The notes beneath the pieces are model-generated. The model saw only the letters and a list, made by a program, of their open reading frames with translations, was not told the DNA's origin and made no database searches. DNA of 64,000 bases from Flavobacteriales bacterium (GTDB taxonomy: Bacteria > Bacteroidota > Bacteroidia > Flavobacteriales_D > Sanyastnellaceae): positions 59,645 through 123,644 of the forward strand of contig CANKYR010000001.1 of assembly GCA_947488195.1 (NCBI GenBank), written 5' to 3'. Below are positions 39,497-49,838 of this stretch, piece by piece. The position numbers and the translations under genes are program-made. The number at the start of each line of letters is the position of its first letter. Position 1 is the stretch's first letter.

Positions 39497-39783
39497 TGAG
39501 CTGGTTTGGGAGTTGGAGCAACGTGTTTAGCAGGAGCAACTTCAGCTTTAACCTCTTCAACTTTAGCACCTTCAGCAGCATGCGCAGTAGTATCAGCTGC
39601 AGCTTTGTGGTCTTCGTGTTTCACTTCTTCCACCTCTTTCGCAGGAACAGAACCGGGAAGTTTAGTCATTGGCACTGCAGCGTTGTTGTTAATGTTCACG
39701 AACATCAAAGTTAGAATTGCAGCGGCTGGAATGATGAACCATAAGAACAATGAACCTTGCTTCGGAGAATCTGAATGTGACAT
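39493..39783 (-). CDS. Small single-TM Ala/Glu/His-rich protein
   Basis: MSHSDSPKQGSLFLWFIIPAAAILTLMFVNI...APAKHVAPTPKPAH; start 39783; upstream ORF-track extension unlikely. Confidence 0.65.
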   Translation of the reverse strand: MSHSDSPKQGSLFLWFIIPAAAILTLMFVNINNNAAVPMTKLPGSVPAKEVEEVKHEDHKAAADTTAHAAEGAKVEEVKAEVAPAKHVAPTPKPAH

Positions 39784-39879
39784 AGTTTTTAATTTGAGCC
39801 CCAAAAATAGCAGATAATTCCGTCCTTTCAAAAATAATAAGCAAGGTTTCGTAACTTCGGTGATGAGAATACTCATCCT

Positions 39880-41100
39880 ATGGCCCTTCCGAATAAACAT
39901 TATCATTCTATTGCGCACGAAGCGGCGCTTGCTCCGCAAGAAGAAATGCTGCATGTTGGAAAGAACATGCAACGTTTAACCATTGGGATTCCCAAGGAAA
40001 CTTCTTTTCAAGAACGTCGCGTGGCTCTTGCTCCCGAAAGTGTTGGCTTATTAGTGAGCCGAGGCCATGATGTAATCATAGAATCAGGCGCTGGTAACGA
40101 GAGTAATTTTTTAGATCACGACTACAGCGAATGTGGCGCAACGATCGTGTATGACCGCAAGCAAGTCTTTCAAGCCAACGTTATCATGAAAGTGGCTCCG
40201 CCAAGTTTGGAGGAAATAGAGTTGATGCCCGGAAAGCAAACGCTTATTTCAGCATTGAATTTACCGGTTCAATCGAAGGAGTGTTTCGTTCAACTTTCAG
40301 CAAAGAAGATCACAGCCATCGCTTGGGATTACATTCAAGATAAAAAAGGAATTTACCCCATTGTTCGCGCAATGGCAGAAATAGCAGGCAATACATCCAT
40401 TATGCTAGCCGCGGAATACCTAAGTCACCACACCGGTGGAAGAGGACTTATGCTCGGCGGAATAACAGGTGTTCGTCCAACGGAGGTAGTGATCATTGGC
40501 GCGGGAACGGTTGGAGAAAACGCGGCACGTGCGGCTCTCGGTTTGGGAGCAAGTGTGAAGCTTTTCGATAACAGTATTTATAAATTGAAACGTATTCAGA
40601 ATGATTTGGGTGTTCACTTGTGGACGAGTACCATTCAGCCATCTGAATTGAAACGTGCGTTGACATATGCCGATGTTGTGATAGGCGCTATTCGCGCGAA
40701 GAAAGGAAGAACACCGGTTGTGGTCTCTGACGAGATGGTTCAAGGAATGAAAGAAGGAAGTGTGATTGTAGACGTGAGTATTGACCGCGGTGGGTGTTTT
40801 GAAACTTCGGAAGTCACCAATCACGAGAACCCTACTTTCCGCAAGCACGGTGTTATTCATTATTGTGTCCCGAACATTGCAGCGCGCGTTTCAAGAACAG
40901 CGTCGTATGCGCTCTCGAATATTTTCGCTCCTGTCATTTTAGACTTAGGCGACGAAGGTGGAATCGTGAATCTGATTCGAAATCAGAAAGGGTTCCGCAA
41001 TGGAGTTTACCTCTATCACGGAACCCTTACCAATGAAGACATTGCCACGACATTCGATTTGTCGTGGAAGCCGTTGGAATTGCTTATTGAGGCGATCTAG
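39880..41100 (+). CDS. ald: Alanine dehydrogenase
   Basis: IGIPKETSFQERRVALAPESVGLLVSRGHDVIIESGAG; VVIIGAGTVGENAARAALGLGASVKLFDN. Confidence 0.93.
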   Translation: MALPNKHYHSIAHEAALAPQEEMLHVGKNMQRLTIGIPKETSFQERRVALAPESVGLLVSRGHDVIIESGAGNESNFLDHDYSECGATIVYDRKQVFQANVIMKVAPPSLEEIELMPGKQTLISALNLPVQSKECFVQLSAKKITAIAWDYIQDKKGIYPIVRAMAEIAGNTSIMLAAEYLSHHTGGRGLMLGGITGVRPTEVVIIGAGTVGENAARAALGLGASVKLFDNSIYKLKRIQNDLGVHLWTSTIQPSELKRALTYADVVIGAIRAKKGRTPVVVSDEMVQGMKEGSVIVDVSIDRGGCFETSEVTNHENPTFRKHGVIHYCVPNIAARVSRTASYALSNIFAPVILDLGDEGGIVNLIRNQKGFRNGVYLYHGTLTNEDIATTFDLSWKPLELLIEAI

Positions 41101-41767
41101 ATTCGTCTCCTTTCGACAATAGAAATCCGATTGAAAAATTCAAGCGAAGCGCAATACCGTTCTTCACCGAATTGGTGAAACCACCCGTTAACATTGAATT
41201 TCCATCTGTATATTTTCTGGAAGTGATTTTCGTTCCACCCCCAGCGTATACATCAATAATGAAACGGTCATCTTTTCCTTGGAATTTTTGATATCCGATT
41301 TGTGCTCCGTAAATGGAAACACGCGTGTTTAAATTTTGGAATCCGCCAGTTGGATTAGCGTAATAGTATGTTGAATCTGCAGGATCCATTAAATAATCGG
41401 TGTACTCATCTAACTGATTGCTCGAAAAGCGTTGTGAACTGTATAATCCGAAATAAAATCCCTCCATGTTTTTTCTAGTATACATGCGTACTTCAGGATC
41501 TAGAGAAATTCCAGCATTGCTGTTGTCTGTGTTTTGCTGAAAGTAGGTTCCTCCAGCTAGGTTTTCAAGTCCAGAAGATTTTGGAACAAGGTTTTGGCTG
41601 AATCCCAACGCAACTGAAATACGCGGTGAATTCGGAATCATGTATTCCGCATGAACAGTGTACTTCATGTTTCTGAAGAACACGATGGGGGTGTATTTGA
41701 TTGCAAATTGTGCGCTTGAAGCAAAAGAGGCAAGTACAATAGAAAAAAGTAAAATTGTTTTTTTCAT
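41084..41767 (-). CDS. Hypothetical outer membrane protein
   Basis: Start MKKTILLFSIVLASFASSAQ (41767); beta-barrel-like. Confidence 0.7.
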   Translation of the reverse strand: MKKTILLFSIVLASFASSAQFAIKYTPIVFFRNMKYTVHAEYMIPNSPRISVALGFSQNLVPKSSGLENLAGGTYFQQNTDNSNAGISLDPEVRMYTRKNMEGFYFGLYSSQRFSSNQLDEYTDYLMDPADSTYYYANPTGGFQNLNTRVSIYGAQIGYQKFQGKDDRFIIDVYAGGGTKITSRKYTDGNSMLTGGFTNSVKNGIALRLNFSIGFLLSKGDESRSPQ

Positions 41768-41798
41768 AGAATGAATTTTTATTTGAAGTAAAGGTAAC

Positions 41799-41828
41799 AA
41801 AAAGCCCCACCGAAGTGAGGCCTTTTCA
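41799..41828 (-). terminator. Intrinsic terminator of gcvP
   Basis: Minus strand AAAAGGCCTCAC-TTCG-GTGGGGCTTTTTG. Confidence 0.7.
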
Positions 41829-41845
41829 AATGTTTGAGGTCTGTC

Positions 41846-44677
41846 TTACATGAACGCTTCCATTGGCGGACAAGTACATACCAAGTTTCTATCTCCGTAG
41901 GCGTTGTCTACACGCCCCACGCTGGTCCAGAATTTACTTTCACGCAAACCAGGCATTGGATAAGCAGCAGCGCTTCTTGAGTATGGGTGAGTCCACTCGT
42001 CGGCAGTTAATTCTTGCGCAGTGTGTGGAGCCATCTTCAACATGTTGTCATGCTTATCTGCAGCACCACTTTCAACATCTAAAATCTCCTTTTTAATGTG
42101 AATCATCGCATCGCAGAATCGATCCAATTCAACCAATGGCTCACTCTCTGTTGGTTCAATCATAACTGTTCCAGCTACCGGGAAAGAGACAGTTGGTGCG
42201 TGGAATCCATAGTCCATCAAACGCTTCGCGATGTCTTCCACTTCCACCCCGAAAGATTTGAATGAGCGACAATCTAAAATCATTTCGTGTGCAACGTGTC
42301 CGTTCGTGCCGGTATACAAAACATCGTAATGATCTTTCAATTTCGCTTTCATGTAGTTCGCGTTAAGGATGGCGTACTTTGTTGCATCAGCCACTCCGTC
42401 GAAACCTAACATCTTAATGTATCCGTATGAAATCAATAAGATCATTGCGCTTCCAAATGGCGCAGAACTAACACCGTTAATTGCCTGCTCTCCACCTGTT
42501 TTCACAAATGCATTTGAAGGAAGGAATGGCTTCAAGTGCGCTGCAACGCCAATAGGTCCCATGCCAGGTCCACCGCCTCCGTGAGGAATTGCGAAGGTCT
42601 TGTGTAAGTTCAAGTGACAAACGTCTGCGCCAATTTTACCAGGATTGGTAAGACCAACCTGAGCGTTCATGTTCGCACCGTCCATGTATACTTGTCCGCC
42701 GTTGGCGTGAATGATATCTGTAATTTCATTGATGGCCTCTTCGAATACACCGTGTGTAGAAGGATAAGTAACCATTAATGCTGCAAGATTGTCTTTGTGT
42801 AATTCTGCTTTCTCGCGAAGATCCACAACGTCTACGTTTCCGTTTTCGTCACACTTCGTTACAACAACGTTCAATCCAGCCATTACAGCAGATGCCGGGT
42901 TGGTTCCGTGTGCAGAAGAAGGGATTAAACAGATGTTTCTATGTCCGTCACCTCTGCTTCTATGATAAGCCATGATTACTAACAATCCAGACAACTCACC
43001 TTGTGCACCGGAGTTCGGTTGAAGTGAAACACCAGCAAAACCAGTACATTCACAAAGATCTCTTTCGAGTTCTTCCAACATCTTGTTGTATCCCAATGTT
43101 TGATTCGCTGGCGCGAAAGGATGAATGCTGTTGAATTCAGGCCAAGACAATGGCATCATTTCACTTGTAGCATTCAATTTCATGGTGCAAGACCCCAATG
43201 GAATCATGGCGTGAGTCAAAGACAAATCTTTGTTCTCTAATTTTTTCATGTAACGCAACATTTCTGTTTCACTGTGGTGTGAATTGAAATGCGGATGGGT
43301 CATGTATGACGATGTTCTAGCCATTGAACCGAATGAACATTCGGTAGTTAAACTTACTGATCCTTCTTTTCCGGTTAGAATGAAATACAATTCATTCAAG
43401 TCTGCCGGCTTCGTTGCTTCATTCAAAGAAAGACTTAAACCACCAGCGTGGAAATACATGTTCACGTTGTGTGAAGCTGCACGCTCTTGAATTCCTGCGT
43501 CTGTTGAAGCAATAGTTAACGTATCGTAAAACGAAGTATTCACCACATTCATTCCTGCACTTCCTAATGCGTTGCGTAACGAATGCGTGTACGTATGAAT
43601 GCGCGTTGCAATGCTCTTCACGCCTTTCGGTCCGTGATACACACCATACATAGAAGCCATGACAGCCAACAAGGCTTGCGCCGTACAAATGTTCGAAGTT
43701 GCTTTCTCTCTGCGAATGTGTTGCTCGCGTGTCTGAAGCGCCATGCGATAAGCCGTGTTACCGTGACGATCTTTCGAAACACCGATGATACGTCCTGGCA
43801 TATTGCGTTTGAAATCTTCTTTCGTTGCGAAGAAGGCTGCGTGTGGTCCGCCGAAGCCCATTGGAACTCCGAAACGTTGCGAATTACCGAAACACAAATC
43901 TGCTCCCCACTCACCCGGAGGTGTTAGAGTGGCCAACGCCATTAAATCCGACGCTACAGAAACGAATACATCGTTCGCATGTGCACCTTCACAAAAAAGT
44001 GAATAATCTTCTACGCTTCCTTCAGCATTCGGGAATTGAACACAAGCTCCGAAAAACTCTGGAGTGAATACATGCGTCTTATAATCGCCAATCACCAATT
44101 CAATGCCGAGGTGGAAGGCGCGTCCTGTCAATACATCTATGGTTTGTGGAAAAGTCTTCGCGTCTACGAAATACTTGTTCGCTCCCGCTTGCTCTTTCGC
44201 TCTTGAACGGCTGTGGAAGAACAAGATCATAGCTTCCGCTCCTGCAGTTCCCTCATCCAATAAACTTCCATTTGCAATAGGCAATGAAGTTAAATCGGTA
44301 ACCATGGTTTGGAAGTTCAATATTGCTTCTAGACGACCTTGTGCAATCTCTGCTTGGTATGGCGTGTATGCTGTGTACCAGCCTGGATTTTCGAAAATAT
44401 TTCTTAAGATAACCGTCGGAGTAAAGGTCGGGTGGTAACCCAAACCGATGTAGTTTTTCGCAACGACGTTCATTTTTCCTAGTTCCCAAACGTGACTTAA
44501 ATACTCGTCTTCGCTGAGCGCGCTCGTTATATTTAACGGAGCTTTCAAGCGTATGTGCGCTGGAACAGTCTCGTTAATCAATTGGTCAATAGAGTTCACA
44601 CCAATGGTTTGTAACATGTGCGAGACTTCTTCTTGGCGAGGGCCATTGTGGCGATCTCTAAAATTAGTTGATGACAT
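41846..44677 (-). CDS. gcvP: Glycine dehydrogenase (aminomethyl-transferring), P protein
   Basis: FRDRHNGPRQEEVSHML; VCHLNLHKTFAIPHGGGGPGMGPIGV PLP lysine region; 943 aa. Confidence 0.97.
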   Translation of the reverse strand: MSSTNFRDRHNGPRQEEVSHMLQTIGVNSIDQLINETVPAHIRLKAPLNITSALSEDEYLSHVWELGKMNVVAKNYIGLGYHPTFTPTVILRNIFENPGWYTAYTPYQAEIAQGRLEAILNFQTMVTDLTSLPIANGSLLDEGTAGAEAMILFFHSRSRAKEQAGANKYFVDAKTFPQTIDVLTGRAFHLGIELVIGDYKTHVFTPEFFGACVQFPNAEGSVEDYSLFCEGAHANDVFVSVASDLMALATLTPPGEWGADLCFGNSQRFGVPMGFGGPHAAFFATKEDFKRNMPGRIIGVSKDRHGNTAYRMALQTREQHIRREKATSNICTAQALLAVMASMYGVYHGPKGVKSIATRIHTYTHSLRNALGSAGMNVVNTSFYDTLTIASTDAGIQERAASHNVNMYFHAGGLSLSLNEATKPADLNELYFILTGKEGSVSLTTECSFGSMARTSSYMTHPHFNSHHSETEMLRYMKKLENKDLSLTHAMIPLGSCTMKLNATSEMMPLSWPEFNSIHPFAPANQTLGYNKMLEELERDLCECTGFAGVSLQPNSGAQGELSGLLVIMAYHRSRGDGHRNICLIPSSAHGTNPASAVMAGLNVVVTKCDENGNVDVVDLREKAELHKDNLAALMVTYPSTHGVFEEAINEITDIIHANGGQVYMDGANMNAQVGLTNPGKIGADVCHLNLHKTFAIPHGGGGPGMGPIGVAAHLKPFLPSNAFVKTGGEQAINGVSSAPFGSAMILLISYGYIKMLGFDGVADATKYAILNANYMKAKLKDHYDVLYTGTNGHVAHEMILDCRSFKSFGVEVEDIAKRLMDYGFHAPTVSFPVAGTVMIEPTESEPLVELDRFCDAMIHIKKEILDVESGAADKHDNMLKMAPHTAQELTADEWTHPYSRSAAAYPMPGLRESKFWTSVGRVDNAYGDRNLVCTCPPMEAFM

Positions 44678-44766
44678 ACATTTTGTCTTTAGGTCAGCAA
44701 ATATAGGTAACGGCTTTCAGTACAAATCAACAGATTTTTGTCATCGTGTTGTACTTTTGAACTTCT

Positions 44767-45252
44767 ATGTCTGAATTACCAACTATTTCGAAAGAACTTT
44801 CGAAGGAAAAACGCTACAAGGCGGCCTGCGCGCAGGCCTTTGCGCTGTGTAACGGCGAGCCCAACTTTATTGCGAAGGCTGGAAATGTGATGGCCTTGTT
44901 GAAAGAAAATTTCGATTTTCTTTGGGTGGGGGCCTATATCGTGAATAACAACGCCTTGAACCTCTTTGTATTTCAAGGCCCTGTGGCCTGCACGCAAATT
45001 GCACACGGCAAAGGTGTTTGCGGAACATCTTGGGCGAATGCCGCTTCGATTATTGTTCCCAACGTAGATGAATTTCCCGGACACATTGCCTGCAGCAGCG
45101 CTTCAAAAAGCGAAATTGTAGTTCCGATCATGAAGGGAAATGAGGTGATTGGTGTGTTAGATGTTGACAGCGAACATCTCGATTTTTTCGACGAAGATGA
45201 TCTAACAGGTTTGGAAGAAATAGCGAATATTTTAGCGAATGAAGTTTTTTAA
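44767..45252 (+). CDS. GAF domain-containing protein (fRMsr-like)
   Basis: FQGPVACTQIAHGKGVCGTSWANAASIIVPNVDEFPGHIACSSASKSEIVVPI typical of free Met-R-sulfoxide reductase-like GAF proteins. Confidence 0.9.
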   Translation: MSELPTISKELSKEKRYKAACAQAFALCNGEPNFIAKAGNVMALLKENFDFLWVGAYIVNNNALNLFVFQGPVACTQIAHGKGVCGTSWANAASIIVPNVDEFPGHIACSSASKSEIVVPIMKGNEVIGVLDVDSEHLDFFDEDDLTGLEEIANILANEVF

Positions 45253-46807
45253 CCTTCGAAATAGCATCGTTATTGGAAGCGCACTCTTCGCAGTGGGTTG
45301 CGCGCAAGTGCGCGGATTGAACGGCGGAGCGAAAGATGTCACTCCTCCGAAATTGCTCGCGCAAAGCATAGACTCATTCGCCACGAACGTGGCTACAAAC
45401 ACACTCGTGTTGAACTTCGATGAATTTGTTCAGGCAGGGGCTGCGAATGAAGTGATTATCTCTCCAGCTTTGAAACAGCCAGCTACATTGATTTGCAACA
45501 AGCGACTAGCTATGCTTTCGTGGAACGATACGCTGAAAGCGAACACGACTTACACGATAGAATTAGGCAATGCCATTTCAGATATTACGGAAGGAAATAA
45601 GGCTTCATTGAATTTTGTTTTTTCTACTGGGAGCACGCTCGATTCGGCGTCTATTAATGGGGCGGTATACGATGCACAAAAAGGCGGAGTGCCTGAGAAG
45701 GCAGTGGTAATTTTGTATTCAGATAGTTTATTGGGTGAAGTGGCGTATGCGAAAAAGGTGAATGACAAAGGCGAGTTTGTTTTCAATTATTTACCGAAAG
45801 CAAATTTCCACATAGCTGCATTTTCCGATTTGAATGAAAACAGAATTTGGGATGAAAATGAAGTCGGCGATTTCATGGAGCAACCCATTTCAACAGAACA
45901 AATTTACCCGTTGAATTTGCGCTTCTCTCCAAAGAAAGTTGATAAGATTACAGAGGAAATGTTCAAGACAGATTCTGTTGGAAGTGGCTTCATTGTTGGC
46001 GCTCACGGCATGATTGAAAAAATAAAACTGTCTGCAACAACGGTGAGTGTGCCTTTCAGATATGGATCATTGAACAACAGCGACACCTTGTTTTTTGCTT
46101 TAGGTGGAAGAGAGGGGCTGACGCTTATCAATAATTTCGAAGGCGTTACTTATTCGTTCAACGAACAACCCGCAGATACCTTGAGTGTTTTTGTGGCCAA
46201 GTCGCCGAAGATGAAAAAGTTTAAATTTTCAGGAAGCGTTCAACAAAACCCAAAGGAATTGGCGTTGGTGAAATCCCCGTCTTACGCGATTTTAAAGCGA
46301 AGTTCTTGTGAAATAACACTGCATGGAATTCAAGGTTCTGCAACTATTGTTGAAACGGATTCACCGCTTCATTACGCCATTCAATTAGAAGCCAATGCGA
46401 GCGAGTTCACCGGAAAGGGAAGCATACGTATTTTACCTGGCGCTTGGGAAACAGCATACGGCACCACGAACGATACCCTTCAATTGAATTTTGAATTTCC
46501 ATCCGCTGAAAAATTAGGAAATCTTGAATTGTCCATTCCGGTGCTTGAAGACAAAAGCTTCAAGAAATTCGTTGAACTTCGGAATGAAAAAGGAACTGTT
46601 GTTCGAAAGGTAGACTATTCGGAAACGCTTGTTTTCACGGGTATTCAGCCAGGGAAGTATACCGTTCGATTGGTGCACGATGTGAATCGAAACGGTCAAT
46701 GGGACATTGCAGATCTTCAACAAAAAATAAGATGCGAACCTGTGAATGTTTTTTCAAAACCCATTGAAGTGCGCGCCAATTGGAGCGTGAAGGTGGCGTT
46801 GAATTAA
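45239..46807 (+). CDS. Ig-like domain (Big_5/SbsA-like) lipoprotein
   Basis: Lipobox SALFAVGCAQVRG; GGAKDVTPPKLLAQS; VLNFDEFVQ; AFSDLNENRIWDENEVGDF. Confidence 0.8.
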   Translation: MKFFNLRNSIVIGSALFAVGCAQVRGLNGGAKDVTPPKLLAQSIDSFATNVATNTLVLNFDEFVQAGAANEVIISPALKQPATLICNKRLAMLSWNDTLKANTTYTIELGNAISDITEGNKASLNFVFSTGSTLDSASINGAVYDAQKGGVPEKAVVILYSDSLLGEVAYAKKVNDKGEFVFNYLPKANFHIAAFSDLNENRIWDENEVGDFMEQPISTEQIYPLNLRFSPKKVDKITEEMFKTDSVGSGFIVGAHGMIEKIKLSATTVSVPFRYGSLNNSDTLFFALGGREGLTLINNFEGVTYSFNEQPADTLSVFVAKSPKMKKFKFSGSVQQNPKELALVKSPSYAILKRSSCEITLHGIQGSATIVETDSPLHYAIQLEANASEFTGKGSIRILPGAWETAYGTTNDTLQLNFEFPSAEKLGNLELSIPVLEDKSFKKFVELRNEKGTVVRKVDYSETLVFTGIQPGKYTVRLVHDVNRNGQWDIADLQQKIRCEPVNVFSKPIEVRANWSVKVALN

Positions 46808-47059
46808 AACTTCAATCGCGAAGAGCGTATTTTGAAAATAGGCGTCTTCTTGTTTTCGCACCACGTGCGAACTATTTCCTTCGAATCGTAATCTCCCTCG
46901 TCGGCTGCTGCTTTTCTAGTAAGTGCTTGATGAAATAATGATAAGAACCGATTTTTTTAAAAAGAAGAGTGTTCAACACTTTTTGAATTACCGCCTGTTT
47001 TTCGAACATAATGGCCTTACTTTACGACACTAAAACCATGATTAAGTAAACTAAATCTC

Positions 47060-49594
47060 ATGAAAAGAATCTTACTTCTCGTTTTTTCTGCGCTGTACCT
47101 TGTTGGCGCTCAAGCTCAAGATCTCTTGGGTATTAGCTCGAGCAACTTCGGTGGGCTCTCGAGTGTGTATATAAATCCAGCGAACCTTGCCGACAACCGA
47201 TTGAAATTTGAAATCCAATTGGGTGGGACGGGATTTGCTTTTGCAAATAATTTCATGGGCTTCAAACCTAGTTATTTAGTTCGCGATGGAGGATTAACAT
47301 CAACAACTTACCCGTTGTTAGACCCAACACCGCCAACAGAGGATTTCACAACTGCGAATTTCCAAGACAACAGAAGGGCGTTTGTAAATAATAATATTTA
47401 TTTGCCAAGCTTGTTGGTTTCAATCAATGAAAAAAATTCGATTTCGCTTTCAGCAAGGGCAAGAACCTATTTGAATGTAGATGGGGTTGGAGGTGACTTG
47501 TTTCGTTTTGCCTACAATTCGTTGAACTACCCTTCGCTCTACAACACAAGAATTACCAACGAAAAGCTATCTATTCAAACCATGTCGTGGATGGAATATG
47601 CGCTTGGGTATGGAAGAGTTTTGATAGACAAAGAAAAACATTTCTTGAAGGCCGGCGTGACCTTAAAAGCTTTGCAAGGATTGCAGTCTGCCTATTTGTT
47701 CATAGACAATCTCGACTATGCAGTGAATTCCGATTCAACGGTTTCGTTGTACAACGCAGAGGTGCAATACGGACACTCCACGAATTTCGAAGCTAACCAA
47801 AATAACGCGAATTATCGTGTGGTATCAAATCTCGGAATCGGATTTGACTTTGGATTGATTTACGAATGGCGCCCCGATTATGCGAAGCACAAACATGACA
47901 TGGATGGTGAGACGAATGTGTGGAAGCGTAACGAGAACAAGTACAAGTTGAAAGTGGGTGTGTCTATGACTGACCTTGGTGGAGTGAAGTTTTCTAAAGG
48001 TGGTCAAAGTGGCGACTTCACGGCAAACACAAGCAATTGGGATATTTCGAAATTAGATTTCGGAACAACACCAATAGCTGCATTGGACGACACGCTGAGC
48101 GCACGTTTCGGAGGCACGAATACTGGAGCGAATTACAAAATGAATTTACCAACGGCTTTCAGCACGCAAATCGATTATCACATTTGGAGAGACTTGTACA
48201 TCAATCAAACGAACTTCATTGCGTTCGGATTTAATTCCAACCCGAATAAAATTCATGATTTCACAACCATTTCCGTAACTCCACGTTGGGATCATCGCAT
48301 TGCTGGAGTTTCAATTCCAATTAGCTACAACAGCTTAATGGGAACGCGCACAGGTCTAGCGTTGCGCTTGGGTCCTGTAACTTTCGGAACAAGCAGCATG
48401 TATCCGTACCGCGCATTTCTTCGCGGAGATGGTTTTGGAAAGAAGGACATCACAGGCTTAGACGCCTATGTTTTGGTTCGAATTCCAATCGCATACAAGC
48501 GCATTAAAGACCGCGATGAGGATAAAGTGTCTGACCGTAAAGACCAATGTGTGAAAGTGCCCGGTACATGGGAATACCGCGGCTGTCCTGATAGAGACGG
48601 CGACCACATTCGCGATGAAGAGGACGATTGCCCGGATGTTCCTGGTTTAGCGAAACTACACGGCTGCCCCGATAAAGACGACGATGGCGTAACTGATCTA
48701 AAAGACGATTGTCCAGATGTTGCTGGATTACCAGAATTGAAAGGTTGTCCGGATAGAGACGGTGATGGAATTACCGATTCTAAAGACGATTGTCCCGATG
48801 AAAAAGGATTGGCCATCTTCAACGGTTGTCCAGACCGCGATTCAGACGGTGTAATGGATCGCAATGACGATTGTCCAGACACCAAAGGTTTGGTGCAATA
48901 CAACGGTTGTCCTGATACAGATGGAGACAACATCATAGACAAAGTAGACGAGTGTCCAACAGTTTATGGTATTGCTGAATTGAAAGGTTGTCCAGCTGCT
49001 GAGTTAACCTATTTCAATGTAGAAACACAAGTTGAAAAAGTGAAACAAGGCGGTGGCGTATACAGTTACGGAAACTCGGTAGAAACGAAAACGGCGAAGT
49101 TTAAGTTGGAAGGGTACAATGCAGACACGGTGAAAACGGTCTTCGTTACTTCACCAAACCTACGCGGAAAGAACGCATACAGAGAAGCTGATGGATTCTT
49201 CCGTTTTGCTAAGGAGGCTGAAGTTGTTATCTTGAAGGAAGAGGAGAAACAAGTGATGAAGAAGGCATTCGAAAACTTGGAATACAAGACCAACAGTGAT
49301 GTTATTCTTTCAAGTTCATTTAGCAGCTTAGATGAATTGGCGAAGCTTATGGGAATCAATTCAACATGGAAGCTTCGAATTTCAGGACACACAGACAATG
49401 TAGGATCACGTGATGCGAACCTGAACTTATCGAAGCGCAGATCTGAATCGGTGAAGAAATATTTAATGACGAAGGGAATTGCTGCCGATCGCTTCGAAGT
49501 CTTGTACTTCGGTCCAGACAAGCCAATTGCTCCGAACAATACCGAAGACGGAAGAGCTAGAAACCGCCGCGTAGAGATGCTTATTGTGGAATAA
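47060..49594 (+). CDS. OmpA family outer membrane protein with DUF5723-like barrel and thrombospondin type 3 repeats
   Basis: Multiple DRDGDGITDSKDDCPDEKG-type repeats; C-term OmpA WKLRISGHTDNVGSRDANLNLSKRRSESVKKYLM. Confidence 0.92.
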   Translation: MKRILLLVFSALYLVGAQAQDLLGISSSNFGGLSSVYINPANLADNRLKFEIQLGGTGFAFANNFMGFKPSYLVRDGGLTSTTYPLLDPTPPTEDFTTANFQDNRRAFVNNNIYLPSLLVSINEKNSISLSARARTYLNVDGVGGDLFRFAYNSLNYPSLYNTRITNEKLSIQTMSWMEYALGYGRVLIDKEKHFLKAGVTLKALQGLQSAYLFIDNLDYAVNSDSTVSLYNAEVQYGHSTNFEANQNNANYRVVSNLGIGFDFGLIYEWRPDYAKHKHDMDGETNVWKRNENKYKLKVGVSMTDLGGVKFSKGGQSGDFTANTSNWDISKLDFGTTPIAALDDTLSARFGGTNTGANYKMNLPTAFSTQIDYHIWRDLYINQTNFIAFGFNSNPNKIHDFTTISVTPRWDHRIAGVSIPISYNSLMGTRTGLALRLGPVTFGTSSMYPYRAFLRGDGFGKKDITGLDAYVLVRIPIAYKRIKDRDEDKVSDRKDQCVKVPGTWEYRGCPDRDGDHIRDEEDDCPDVPGLAKLHGCPDKDDDGVTDLKDDCPDVAGLPELKGCPDRDGDGITDSKDDCPDEKGLAIFNGCPDRDSDGVMDRNDDCPDTKGLVQYNGCPDTDGDNIIDKVDECPTVYGIAELKGCPAAELTYFNVETQVEKVKQGGGVYSYGNSVETKTAKFKLEGYNADTVKTVFVTSPNLRGKNAYREADGFFRFAKEAEVVILKEEEKQVMKKAFENLEYKTNSDVILSSSFSSLDELAKLMGINSTWKLRISGHTDNVGSRDANLNLSKRRSESVKKYLMTKGIAADRFEVLYFGPDKPIAPNNTEDGRARNRRVEMLIVE

Positions 49595-49613
49595 AACAAA
49601 CCACTTCTGAATT

Positions 49614-49648
49614 GAAAGGCCCCGATAATCAGTTTATCGGGGCCTTTG
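49614..49648 (+). terminator. Intrinsic terminator of the OmpA family gene
   Basis: AAAGGCCCCGATAA-TCAG-TTTATCGGGGCCTTT. Confidence 0.85.
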
Positions 49649-49713
49649 CTTTATTCCAAATATTTGCATGGAAGGTCTTTTACATTTTTGTTAAAAGAAA
49701 AAAGAAAACGACA

Positions 49714-49767
49714 ATGAAAAAGAACATAAACATCCAGCTTGGCGTTTGGATTTACGCCGACAGATAA
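49714..49767 (+). CDS. Candidate 17-aa small ORF in an orphan transcription unit
   Basis: ATG AAA AAG AAC ATA AAC ATC CAG CTT GGC GTT TGG ATT TAC GCC GAC AGA TAA = MKKNINIQLGVWIYADR, preceded by an A/G-rich stretch; isolated between two terminators. Confidence 0.35.
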   Translation: MKKNINIQLGVWIYADR

Positions 49768-49798
49768 TACGATTTAGGTTATGAGGTTTGGTTTGGTT

Positions 49799-49838
49799 AA
49801 GCCCTTTCAACGTTGTTGAAGGGGCTTTTTCTTTACTA
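49799..49838 (+). terminator. Intrinsic terminator of the orphan small transcription unit
   Basis: AAGCCCTTTCAAC-GTT-GTTGAAGGGGCTTTTTCTTT. Confidence 0.8.

Noticed and set aside
44678-44766. Glycine riboswitch upstream of gcvP
   Set aside because: The gap to the divergent gene is only ~90 nt and I could not recognise tandem glycine aptamer motifs.
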